Part shown: one piece after another, positions 33,842-41,489 of the stretch
Numbering within the stretch: position 1 is the stretch's first letter
Layout: each line of letters opens with the position of its first letter
Assembly: GCF_049310885.1 (NCBI RefSeq)
Contig: NZ_JBMDYO010000001.1
Location: 124,001 to 188,000 of the forward strand
DNA: 64,000 nucleotides
Direction: 5' to 3'
From: CAYZJV01 sp049310885
Lineage (GTDB): Bacteria; Spirochaetota; Spirochaetia; Sphaerochaetales; Sphaerochaetaceae
Position numbers and translations under genes: made by a program
The notes under the pieces: model-generated
Database searches by the model: none
What the model saw: the letters and a program-made list of their open reading frames with translations, nothing else
What the model was told of the DNA's origin: nothing

Positions 33842-35037
33842 ACCTTGGTTCTCCTTGTAATTTCCAATTTTGTTGCGATAGCCCGATAAATATCGGCTAC
33901 CGGCGAATCTACGAATCTTTGTACATACGGCAAACCAGCATCACCCGAAATTCCGAACGAGGGATCAATCGGAATACTTCCGAGGAATGGAACATCATAT
34001 TTGCCTGAGAGTTTCTTTCCTCCGCCAGTTCTAAAGATATCGGTTGTCTTGTGGCAATGGGGACATACGAATCCACTCATATTCTCCACCAAACCTACGA
34101 CTGGCATACTCATCTGACGGCAAAAATTGATGGATCTGCTCACATCTACTGTAGCAACATCCTGGGGAGTAGTGACTAGGATCGCTTCAGCCTTCTCTTT
34201 CAACTGCTGAGCAACCGATAGAGGCTCGTCCCCGGTCCCAGGAGGACAGTCGATGATCAAATAGTCAAGTGGCCCCCAAGCGACATCATTGAGAAATTGC
34301 TCGATCAGAGAGTTTTTCAGAGGCCCGCGCCATACGACAGGATCATCAGAATGATGAAGCAAAAATCCTATGGACATCACCTCCAAATTGTACATATCTC
34401 CAAGAATTACCGGCTGAATACCATCGGCGGCATTCATGACCGTTACATTCGGCAAATTGAGCATCGTGGGAATGCTCGGACCATGAATATCGACATCGAC
34501 CAGCCCAACCTTGAAACCCTTAGCAGCCAAAGAGAGCGCTAAATTAACCGCAACCGTACTTTTTCCTACTCCACCCTTTCCACTCATGACCATGATAGTT
34601 CGGCGCTTCCCTGAACGCGTATTGTCTTGCTTGGATCGGTTAGGATCGTCCTTTATTTCCCTCTCTTTGGCGCGTTGTCGGACAATCTCCATATCTTCGA
34701 GTGCCGTATGCAACACATCGAGTGCCAGAGTAACACAATGGAAGGACTCCTTCGGGAAATCATCCAACGTCGACAGCACATCGTTCTCTCCAAGTGCGTT
34801 GGCATCATCAAGGGGCATCCCCTCTACCATATAGGCTACGGTTGAAGCCGCTCTAAGGGAATTTTCACATCCATCGGATGTAAAGGATGCCTTCTCCACC
34901 CTTTCATTTTCCCCACTGAGCCAGAACTCAACCGTATCACCACACGGACCTGTTCTTCGCGCATTTCCGTCGGCATTCCTCAACGGTCCGTAGTTGGCCG
35001 GTACTTGCCGAAAATCTTCTCTTACATTGTTGTCCAT
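33838..35037 (-). CDS. Fusion of IscU/NifU-like scaffold and Mrp/Nbp35 Fe-S carrier ATPase
   Basis: A 399-residue protein. Residues 1-115 look like an IscU/NifU-N scaffold with all key residues: Cys32 and Asp34 (GPCGDTVEF), Cys57 (SDGCENSLRAAS) and Cys101 (FHCVTLALDVL). Residues 145-399 are a Mrp-type P-loop ATPase with the deviant Walker A MSGKGGVGKST, DVDIHGPSIP and the cluster-binding CPHC. Together they suggest assembly and handoff of Fe-S or mixed metal-sulfide clusters in one chain. The ATG at 35037 has GGGAG upstream and lies inside the 3' end of the preceding gene (16-nt overlap). Confidence 0.88.
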   Translation of the reverse strand: MDNNVREDFRQVPANYGPLRNADGNARRTGPCGDTVEFWLSGENERVEKASFTSDGCENSLRAASTVAYMVEGMPLDDANALGENDVLSTLDDFPKESFHCVTLALDVLHTALEDMEIVRQRAKEREIKDDPNRSKQDNTRSGKRRTIMVMSGKGGVGKSTVAVNLALSLAAKGFKVGLVDVDIHGPSIPTMLNLPNVTVMNAADGIQPVILGDMYNLEVMSIGFLLHHSDDPVVWRGPLKNSLIEQFLNDVAWGPLDYLIIDCPPGTGDEPLSVAQQLKEKAEAILVTTPQDVATVDVSRSINFCRQMSMPVVGLVENMSGFVCPHCHKTTDIFRTGGGKKLSGKYDVPFLGSIPIDPSFGISGDAGLPYVQRFVDSPVADIYRAIATKLEITRRTKV

Positions 35038-35912
35038 AGTCGCTCCCAAATATGTTCTATGCGGTCACGAGTTTCTCCAGTGATGAATTCGACAGCACTT
35101 TTGCCCTCGAGTTGGGCTTTCACCATCATCTCATCATAGGGAATCGTTCCCACAAAGTTGTTTCCTGCTTCAAGTGTCCTTCTTCTTATCTCTTCAGTCA
35201 TTCGAGGATCTATATCCGCCTTGTTTACACAGACATAGACCGGCAAATCGAAACTAGCGGCAAGTGCCCCTACCCGCTCAAGATCGTGAAATCCACTCAC
35301 ACTCGGCTCGGTTACCAAAAGAACGCCACTCGATCCGGTAACGCTGCTTATTACAGCACAACCGATTCCAGGAGGACCATCTACTATGATAAGGGACCTT
35401 CCTTGTTCCTCGGCTATCCGGCGAGCCTCCTTGCGGACCAAAGTCACCAATTTACCCGAGTTTTCTCCCGCAGCATGTAAACGGGCATGTACCATCGTAC
35501 CGAATCGGGTATCACTGATCATCCAATCACCACAATTGCGGTCAACGAAGTCGATCGCCTGTTCCGGGCAGATATGCACACATAGCCCACACCCTTCGCA
35601 ATGGATGGGATTGATACGGTAACTTCCATCATTCTCTTCAATGAAGGCATCGAAACGGCACCCTGCACTGCAAAGTCCACAGCCGGTGCACTTGTCCCCA
35701 TCGACGATGGCTTCCTTACCCGAATAAAAGGCCTCTTTCCTCAAGACTGTGGGATTGGTCACCAAATGAAGGTCGGCTGCATCGACATCGCAATCGGCCA
35801 ATACCGCATTTGTAGCTAAAGTAGCAAAGGACGCGGTAATGCTGGTCTTTCCGGTACCACCCTTTCCACTAAGGACCACCAATTCCTTGATTCTCTTGTT
35901 TCTATCGGTCAT
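35022..35912 (-). CDS. MinD-family ATPase with 2[4Fe-4S] ferredoxin domain (second)
   Basis: A 296-residue P-loop ATPase with an inserted ferredoxin. The deviant Walker A VLSGKGGTGKTSI is near residue 12. The insert carries two cluster motifs, CTGCGLCSAGC and CEGCGLCVHIC with further Cys-Pro. The MinD-type switch IVDGPPGIGCAVISSVTGS and LVTEPSVSGFHDLERV follow. Proteins of this architecture are part of the Desulfovibrio ORP complex. The ATG at 35912 overlaps the previous gene by 11 nt; the frame opens further upstream at 35993. Confidence 0.88.
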   Translation of the reverse strand: MTDRNKRIKELVVLSGKGGTGKTSITASFATLATNAVLADCDVDAADLHLVTNPTVLRKEAFYSGKEAIVDGDKCTGCGLCSAGCRFDAFIEENDGSYRINPIHCEGCGLCVHICPEQAIDFVDRNCGDWMISDTRFGTMVHARLHAAGENSGKLVTLVRKEARRIAEEQGRSLIIVDGPPGIGCAVISSVTGSSGVLLVTEPSVSGFHDLERVGALAASFDLPVYVCVNKADIDPRMTEEIRRRTLEAGNNFVGTIPYDEMMVKAQLEGKSAVEFITGETRDRIEHIWERLWTTM

Positions 35913-36768
35913 CGCGAGTTCCCTCCGATTGTACTTCAAGCTCGATTCTTTTCCAGAGTTCACCGAAAAGTGTACGATAGGAAGGTAGTGCATCCACTAC
36001 GATATCGCCCTTGGCGTAGAGCTGTGCAATCCTTCTATCATGGGGAATACGTGCGAGAATCCCGATGTGTTTTTCTTCACAATAGCGATCGATGCGATCG
36101 TCCCCAAGACCATCCTTATTGATCACTACACCGAAAGGAATGCCTACCTCCTGTACCGTTTCCACGGCAAGCATGAGATCATGCAGACCAAAAGCCGTCG
36201 GTTCGGCAACGAGGAGAACCATATCGGCATCGCCTATGGTCCAAACCATAGGACAACTCGTCCCTGGAGGAGAATCGATGATGACATGATCCTCCTTTGC
36301 AGTATCAGCATAATCCTTGACATCACGTATGATAGGTACAGCCAAAGCTTTACCGACATCGATGGATCCCTCGACCAATCGGATCTGCTTCGCTTGCCTG
36401 ATAGTCACGCTGCCGATCTCATGATCCACTTCAGTTATCGCTTGTTGTGGACATAGGGTGGCACATGCTCCGCAAGAGTGGCAGAGGTCTTCGAAAATGA
36501 GTGGCTTCCCGGCGATTACGACGATTGCATTGAATTCACAGGCATCGGCGCAAACCCTACACCCGTCACAGAGCGATTCATCTACTTTCGGTACCAGCAC
36601 TGTCGATCTTCGCTGTGAAACCAAATCTCCTTTGAGAAACAGATTGCTGTTGGGTTCTTCCACATCGCAATCCAAGACCAAAAGAGGTTTTCCATAGGAA
36701 CGAGCAAGATTGACTGTGACGAACGTCTTACCCGTTCCACCTTTACCTGAGGCTACGGCGATCCTCAT
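35902..36768 (-). CDS. MinD-family ATPase with 2[4Fe-4S] ferredoxin domain (first)
   Basis: A 288-residue paralogue of the next gene. Seen: VASGKGGTGKTFVTV (deviant Walker A) at the N-terminus, ferredoxin motifs CDGCRVCADAC and CHSCGACATLC followed by CP, IIDSPPGTSCPMVW and LVAEPTAFGLHDLMLAVE. The two ATPases probably act as a heterodimer, as suggested for the ORP complex (inference). The ATG at 36768 overlaps the preceding stop as ATGA; a TTG 6 nt upstream is a less likely start. Confidence 0.88.
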   Translation of the reverse strand: MRIAVASGKGGTGKTFVTVNLARSYGKPLLVLDCDVEEPNSNLFLKGDLVSQRRSTVLVPKVDESLCDGCRVCADACEFNAIVVIAGKPLIFEDLCHSCGACATLCPQQAITEVDHEIGSVTIRQAKQIRLVEGSIDVGKALAVPIIRDVKDYADTAKEDHVIIDSPPGTSCPMVWTIGDADMVLLVAEPTAFGLHDLMLAVETVQEVGIPFGVVINKDGLGDDRIDRYCEEKHIGILARIPHDRRIAQLYAKGDIVVDALPSYRTLFGELWKRIELEVQSEGTRDDR

Positions 36769-37127
36769 ACCCAATGCCCTTCCACATCTGCATCGCGTAA
36801 TGGCTTGAGAGCCTTAGACTTATACATGGCCAAGGCCTCACCCACTGTTTTCGCATCCGCGTGGTAGGCATCGATCCCAGCGGCGAAAATAACTTTCGCC
36901 GCCTTTGGTCCCAAGTGTCCGGTGATCAGCACTTTGGCACCAGTTGCGACCACATGTTGGGCTGACTGGACGCCGGCTCCCTGTGCAGCCTGCAAATTCT
37001 GGGTATTGTCCAACACCGAGTAGGTATCGCTCCCAGTATCATAGACTATGAATTTTTCGGCACGACCGAAACGATTGTCAAAAGCCGATTCCAATGTATC
37101 TCCAGATGCAGTGCACACTACCTTCAT
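36765..37127 (-). CDS. NifX/NafY-like ORP-type protein (second copy in cluster)
   Basis: A 120-residue member of the dinitrogenase Fe-Mo cofactor/ORP family, starting MKVVCTASGDTLESAFDNRFGRAEKFIVYD. NLQAAQGAGVQSAQHVVATGAKVLITGHLGPKAAKVIFAAGIDAY is the full core signature and the closest of the three copies to the classical family. It could bind a metal-sulfide cluster. The ATG overlaps the preceding stop (ATGA) and its own stop overlaps the next start, so it is tightly coupled in the operon. Confidence 0.9.
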   Translation of the reverse strand: MKVVCTASGDTLESAFDNRFGRAEKFIVYDTGSDTYSVLDNTQNLQAAQGAGVQSAQHVVATGAKVLITGHLGPKAAKVIFAAGIDAYHADAKTVGEALAMYKSKALKPLRDADVEGHWV

Positions 37128-37477
37128 GCCTTGTCCCCTTCTTTTGTCTTATCGGTGCCCAAAGTATCGAGTCTCTTGTGGACAGCCTTGAGTTCCCTTT
37201 CCAAGTTAGCCGCATGTGCTTTCAGATCCTCAAGTTCCAAATCTTCGTCATAACGATCGTATATTGGAGCTACGTTCGCATAGCGGACCGAACGCAGTCC
37301 CCTTCCATACCCCAAACCGAAGCCGAGACCCCTGGGGCGACCATACAATCGTCTTTGACCAAAGCCGAATCCTTCCCCGTTCACGTATCCAGGTACATCA
37401 TACCCTGCACAATATCCCATGGCTCTTCCTGTCATAGGTCCATTGCCGTTTCTTCCTGTTGAATCTCCTCGTGGCAT
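37124..37477 (-). CDS. DUF5320-type small protein of the ORP cluster
   Basis: A 117-residue protein starting MPRGDSTGRNGNGPMTGRAMGYCAGYDVPGY, which fits the DUF5320 opening (MPRGDxTGPxGxGPMTGR-xGYCAG). The middle is a Gly/Arg/Phe/Tyr-rich stretch (GLGFGLGYGRG), and the C-terminus is a charged coiled coil (LKAHAANLERELKAVHKRL). Such proteins are common next to NifX/ORP-like genes in anaerobes; function unknown. ATG at 37477 has AAGGAGG upstream. A longer frame to 37624 overlaps the first gene of the cluster and is not used. Confidence 0.82.
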   Translation of the reverse strand: MPRGDSTGRNGNGPMTGRAMGYCAGYDVPGYVNGEGFGFGQRRLYGRPRGLGFGLGYGRGLRSVRYANVAPIYDRYDEDLELEDLKAHAANLERELKAVHKRLDTLGTDKTKEGDKA

Positions 37478-37524
37478 ATCTTGCCTCCTTATCCTTTGTC
37501 CCATGTGGGATGTTCCGTTGCGAT

Positions 37525-37956
37525 TCACCGGTATTGCCGGTGTCCTCCTCCATGACCTAAACCTTGACCTCGCCCTTGATAGCCTCCATTCCGATGCATG
37601 CATCGGTGTCTTGGGCAAGGACAACCAGGCATGGAATATACCCTTTGCCTCATGCTTCCACCTTGCCAGGCTTCAAGCACTTCAGCCACATCACCAGCGA
37701 CAAAGGCATCCATCTCGATATTTGCACAAAGCAACGCCTCTTCGTATTCACGGCTTATCGCACCACAGACCACTGCATTGATCCCCAAAGAGGACAATGC
37801 GGAAATCTTCTTTTCTACATCATCATCGCTAAGTTCCACATTGATCATATTCCCGATGGGTCTACCGAACCCCTCGGTCTCAATAATCAATAGGTGCTTC
37901 GCAACATCGAATAGTGGTGCAATCCTTCCGTTCCATACGGTTATCGCCAGCTTCAT
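37525..37956 (-). CDS. NifX/NafY-like ORP-type protein with Cys/Gly/His tail (first gene of cluster)
   Basis: A 143-residue protein. The NifX/ORP core begins MKLAITVWNGRIAPLFDVAKHLLIIE and runs to about residue 100 (SLGINAVVCGAISREYEEAL). It has an added tail with CPCPRHRC and a Gly/His-rich end (GHGGGHRQ) that could bind metal. The frame opens at 37989, but the family start is the Met at 37956. This lies about one base from the transcription start predicted from the -24/-12 promoter, and no clear Shine-Dalgarno is seen. Confidence 0.82.
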   Translation of the reverse strand: MKLAITVWNGRIAPLFDVAKHLLIIETEGFGRPIGNMINVELSDDDVEKKISALSSLGINAVVCGAISREYEEALLCANIEMDAFVAGDVAEVLEAWQGGSMRQRVYSMPGCPCPRHRCMHRNGGYQGRGQGLGHGGGHRQYR

Positions 37957-37967
37957 ACCACTAATGA

Positions 37968-37984
37968 TGCATGAAGCGTGCCAA
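37968..37984 (-). promoter_or_regulatory. Sigma54 (-24/-12) promoter of the ORP-like cluster
   Basis: Leftward TTGGCACG-N4-ATGC, against consensus TGGCACG-N4-TTGC: one mismatch, with the GG and GC correctly spaced. It precedes the first cluster gene and lies 98-160 nt from the palindromic sites, the usual geometry for an enhancer-binding protein. Confidence 0.82.
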
Positions 37985-38081
37985 AACATGCCTATCCATG
38001 TTTAGACAAAATCAAATTGTTTTAAGGAATAAGTATAGTAGGAGAATTGGTAGAATCTAAAATTGGGAGAAAGATATAATG

Positions 38082-38099
38082 TGTCGCATTTTTGCTACA
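38082..38099 (-). promoter_or_regulatory. Upstream activator site 1 for sigma54 regulator
   Basis: An 18-bp near-palindrome, TGTCGC-N6-GCTACA, about 100 nt upstream of the -24 element. It matches the second site at 38125 in both half-sites. Confidence 0.72.
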
Positions 38100-38124
38100 G
38101 ATGATTGTGATACATGTCGCATAT

Positions 38125-38142
38125 TGTCGCGCTAATGCTACA
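38125..38142 (-). promoter_or_regulatory. Upstream activator site 2 for sigma54 regulator
   Basis: TGTCGC-N6-GCTACA again, 43 bp from site 1 (about four helical turns), with an extra TGTCGC half-site at 38115-38120. It overlaps the stop codon of the regulator gene. Confidence 0.72.
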
Positions 38143-39508
38143 CATTAATATCTAATGAACGAATCTTTCTGTAAAGCGTAGCACGGTGCATGCCGAGATC
38201 CCTTGCAGCAGCAGCAATAGTACCACCGTTTCTCTGCAGAGCATCCAAAATTAGTCTTCTCTGCGTATCTTCCAGCGTTTTTCGAACTTTCGACCCGGAG
38301 TCTCCGTTCAAATTTCGTATAGCACCATCATGTGGGTCAGCTTCTTCAGCAGATTCCGAAGTGAGTACCTGCGTGATCTCCCAGGGCAAGTCTTCTAACA
38401 TAATCTCGTTACCCTGACAGAGCACAACTGCCCGCTCTATAGCATTTTCCAGTTCCCGAATATTACCCGGCCAATGGTAGGCATAGAAACAAGCATAGAC
38501 TTCGGGTGAGAACCGTTCTATCGTCTTATTGTTCAGTACACTGAAACGTTGGAGAAACTGATCCGCCAGAAGGGGAATATCCTCGTTCCTATTGCGTAGC
38601 GGAGGAATGGTCATGGCTATGATATGAATCCGGTAATAGAGGTCTTGACGGAATTTCCCCTGCCTCACTAATTCCTTGAGATCCCGATTGGTGGCACAGA
38701 TGATCCGTGCATCGGTCTTTTCAACCACACTACCACCGAGCGGTTCAAATTGACGTTCCTGCAAAACCCGTAGGAGTTTGACTTGCATCGCAGGTGAAAT
38801 ATCACCAATTTCATCAAGGAAAAGCGTACCTCCCCGGGCAAGGGCAAAGCGCCCTGGCTTATCCCTATCAGCCCCCGTAAAGGCACCCTTTCGGTACCCG
38901 AATAATTCCGACTCCAGTAGGGTGTCTGGTAAAGCTCCACAGTTAATTGCTATGAAGGGTCCTTGTTTCTGATTACTACAGCCGTGGATTGTACGGGCTA
39001 GAACCTCTTTTCCAGTACCCGATTCTCCGAGTATGAGAACGGTTGATACACTCTGAGCTACTGCTGGAACCATGTGCAATATCTTTCTCATCGATTCGCT
39101 ATTGCTCACGATGGACCCGAAGCGCTCACGTGCACGGAGTTTTCGCAGCTGCTCCAATTCACTCAAGTCCCTGAATGTCTCAGCGCCTCCGATCACATTG
39201 CCGGCAGAATCTTTTAATAAAGCAGTGGATACGCTCACGGGAACTCTCTTGCCACGCAGGTTGACGATATAGCCACTTTGGTTGATCACATTTTTACCAG
39301 TTGAGAAAGTTTGCGCAAGCGGACAGCGCCCCTCACACATATTAGACTTGAAGACCTCTGAACAGCGCAGACCAACAGCATCTTCGCGCGAGATACCGGT
39401 AATATGCTCCGCGGCACGATTGAATGAAGTAATACGCCAATCGGTATCGATGGTGAAAACCCCGTCGTTAATACTCTCCAAAATGGTTTCTGTGGTTACG
39501 ATATCCAT
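38138..39508 (-). CDS. PAS-domain sigma54 enhancer-binding regulator
   Basis: A 456-residue NtrC-type activator. The N-terminal PAS (ESINDGVFTIDTDWRITSFN) carries three cysteines, Cys49, Cys58 and Cys62 (RCSEVF; MCEGRC), suited to redox or metal sensing. The AAA+ core has GESGTGKE (Walker A), the sigma54-contact loop GAFTGA, GTLFLDEIGD (Walker B) and the RxDLYYRI segment. The C-terminal Fis-type helix-turn-helix is GGTIAAAARDLGMHRATLYRKIR. The next gene downstream has a -24/-12 promoter and paired palindromes, so it very likely activates the ORP-like cluster. Confidence 0.92.
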   Translation of the reverse strand: MDIVTTETILESINDGVFTIDTDWRITSFNRAAEHITGISREDAVGLRCSEVFKSNMCEGRCPLAQTFSTGKNVINQSGYIVNLRGKRVPVSVSTALLKDSAGNVIGGAETFRDLSELEQLRKLRARERFGSIVSNSESMRKILHMVPAVAQSVSTVLILGESGTGKEVLARTIHGCSNQKQGPFIAINCGALPDTLLESELFGYRKGAFTGADRDKPGRFALARGGTLFLDEIGDISPAMQVKLLRVLQERQFEPLGGSVVEKTDARIICATNRDLKELVRQGKFRQDLYYRIHIIAMTIPPLRNRNEDIPLLADQFLQRFSVLNNKTIERFSPEVYACFYAYHWPGNIRELENAIERAVVLCQGNEIMLEDLPWEITQVLTSESAEEADPHDGAIRNLNGDSGSKVRKTLEDTQRRLILDALQRNGGTIAAAARDLGMHRATLYRKIRSLDINV

Positions 39509-39551
39509 GGCTTATCCTTTGCATATCGTAACACACTAAGTGGCACAAAGG

Positions 39552-40247
39552 CTACTTTTGTTCACGGATAAAATATTGGGGATATCCGTCCAATAGCAGT
39601 TGTTGGTCGCACATCACATGGTCCAAATGTTCCGATAGGTAGCGTTTGGCGGTTCTGCAGTCGCCTTTTTTGATTGCTTCCATAATATTATGGTGGTCGC
39701 AGAGCAATTCCTTGGTATCGAACATATTGAGGCGGAGCATTCTCTCTCGCATGAAGTGGGGAAGATAAATACTAATCGCATCGAATACAGTCTCTTTGTG
39801 GCAGACGGTGAAAAGCATGCGATGAAACTCGTTATCCTTCAAGAAGAAATTGATGATATCGCCCTTTTGTGCTTCCATCTCCTGTTCTTCAAGGTTCTGT
39901 TCAAGCCTGCTAATCTCATCTGCACTGATATTCTTACAAGCCAACTCTAGGAGAGCCAATTCAACTGTCTCTCGAAGGAATCTTCCTTGGTCCACCAGTC
40001 GGGAATCCATTAGAGACACACGGGTGCCACGTTGGGGATAGATCTCAACCAACCGTTCCCGGTTCAATTCAAGCAGAGCCTCACGAACAGGTGTCCTGCT
40101 TAATTTGAGCTTCAGTGAGATGTCCTTCTCATTGATCTGTTCGCCTGGAAACATATCCAACAACAAAATGTTGCGACGCAAGATCCGATAGGCATATTGT
40201 TTGGCGGATTCTGTATCCATCCTTTCTGAGTATACGACGAAAGGCAT
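39552..40247 (-). CDS. GntR-family regulator (FCD/FadR-like)
   Basis: A 231-residue repressor-type protein. The N-terminal winged helix reads YRILRRNILLLDMFPGEQINEKDISLKLKLSRTPVREALLELNRERLVEIYPQRGTRVS, a standard GntR signature. An all-helical FCD effector domain follows (FLRETVELALLEL; DNEFHRMLFTVC; HHNIMEAI; EHLDHV), with metal-type His/Asp positions. The ligand is unknown; FCD regulators usually sense organic acids. The start at 40247 has GGGGGAAG upstream. A palindromic region lies in the gap to the divergent channel gene. Confidence 0.88.
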   Translation of the reverse strand: MPFVVYSERMDTESAKQYAYRILRRNILLLDMFPGEQINEKDISLKLKLSRTPVREALLELNRERLVEIYPQRGTRVSLMDSRLVDQGRFLRETVELALLELACKNISADEISRLEQNLEEQEMEAQKGDIINFFLKDNEFHRMLFTVCHKETVFDAISIYLPHFMRERMLRLNMFDTKELLCDHHNIMEAIKKGDCRTAKRYLSEHLDHVMCDQQLLLDGYPQYFIREQK

Positions 40248-40341
40248 GACCTGCTTCCCCCTTTCTGGTCACATAACGACCACTTGATTTGACTCTTTCT
40301 TGTATCGATATATTAGCATAGATACCGTTTAAGGACCAGTA

Positions 40342-40385
40342 GGTAGGTAAATTTTTATCGATAAATTTATAACGTAAAACCTACC
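40342..40385. promoter_or_regulatory. Nested dyad between GntR regulator and potassium channel genes
   Basis: GGTAGGT (40342-40348) and ACCTACC (40379-40385) enclose a perfect TTATCGATAA (40355-40364). The 233-nt gap holds no gene. It may be an operator for the GntR protein. Confidence 0.4.
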
Positions 40386-40481
40386 AAAACAATCGGATAC
40401 ACACCCTAGATTAAAAATTTCCATTGTAGGGAATATGGTTTCTACAGTAGAGTAAAACCAAGACAGAGAAAGGAGCTACCA

Positions 40482-41489
40482 TTGAAACAGCGCCCGAACG
40501 CCATATACCTACTCTATTTGGTTATCCTACTGGTCGCCATAGGAACCGTAGGGTATATGGTGATGCTCGATGTGGGTTTCGTGGATGCGCTGTATATGAC
40601 GGTCATTACCGTTTCTACCGTTGGATTCAGGGAAATCGAAAACCTCAGCTCGGGTGGAAAACTATTCACCATGTTCATCATTGTAAGCGGACTTGGCTTG
40701 GTTGCCTATGTATTCTCCCAGTTGGCTGTATTCTTGGCAGAAGGAGAATTCAAACGGATCTTGCTTAACAGGCGGGTACAAAGGAGACTTCAACATATGA
40801 AAGACCATTATATCATTTGTGGTGCAGGCCAAACGAGCGTAAGCCTTATTGAACAATTTACCCGAAGCCACGCCGACTTCGTGATTATAGAGAAGGACGC
40901 AGAACGCTATGAAGAGCTATTGAATTCTGGCTACGCGACCATTCATGGGGATGCTACCGATGAAGAGGTTCTTCTTGAGGCAGGTATCAAAGAAGCCAAG
41001 GGCTTGGTATCTACACTCGGTTCGGATGCCGAAAACGTCTTTACCGTGCTTACCGCACGAGAAATGAACAAAAACATGCAAATCGTAGCACGGGCTATTG
41101 AAGGTTCTGCATCCCAGAAACTCAGAAAGGCAGGTGCTGACAGTACCATCAACCCCAACGAGTTGGGAGGTAACCGCATGGCCGTACTCATGCTCCGCCC
41201 CCAGATCATCTCATTTCTCGATGCCATAACCCGGATAGGAGAGGATACGCTGGACCTGGGAGAGATCGAAGTTACCAAAGATTCACCTCTAGCCGGTAAA
41301 AAACTCCTCGAAGCCCGTATTCCCGAAAAGACTGGATTGATCGTACTAGCTACCAAAGAGAGTGATGGAACATCGACCTATAATCCCAGTTCCAATACGG
41401 TACTTCACGAAGGCTTGAGCATGTTGGTATTGGGAAGACAAAAACAGATTCTCAGCCTCCAGAGGATGGCTTCTCCCGATATACGGTGA
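40482..41489 (+). CDS. Potassium channel protein with RCK (TrkA-N/TrkA-C) domains
   Basis: A 335-residue channel. Two membrane helices (residues 8-28 and 58-82) flank a pore loop with the filter TVSTVGFREI; the usual TVGYGD is TVGFRE here, which may alter selectivity. The RCK domain starts HYIICGAGQTSVSLIEQF, a Rossmann fold that binds nucleotide, with IIEKDAERYEEL and IHGDATDEEVL. A TrkA-C domain closes the protein (DSPLAGKKLLEARIPEKTGLIVLA). The start is a TTG at 40482 with AAAGGAG upstream. Its 3' end overlaps the convergent phosphomutase gene by 38 nt. Confidence 0.9.
   Translation: MKQRPNAIYLLYLVILLVAIGTVGYMVMLDVGFVDALYMTVITVSTVGFREIENLSSGGKLFTMFIIVSGLGLVAYVFSQLAVFLAEGEFKRILLNRRVQRRLQHMKDHYIICGAGQTSVSLIEQFTRSHADFVIIEKDAERYEELLNSGYATIHGDATDEEVLLEAGIKEAKGLVSTLGSDAENVFTVLTAREMNKNMQIVARAIEGSASQKLRKAGADSTINPNELGGNRMAVLMLRPQIISFLDAITRIGEDTLDLGEIEVTKDSPLAGKKLLEARIPEKTGLIVLATKESDGTSTYNPSSNTVLHEGLSMLVLGRQKQILSLQRMASPDIR

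Noticed and set aside
33503..38142. A nitrogenase cofactor (nif) cluster
   Set aside because: Three NifX-like genes are present, but no nifH, nifD, nifK, nifE, nifN or nifB; the gene set fits the ORP complex instead.
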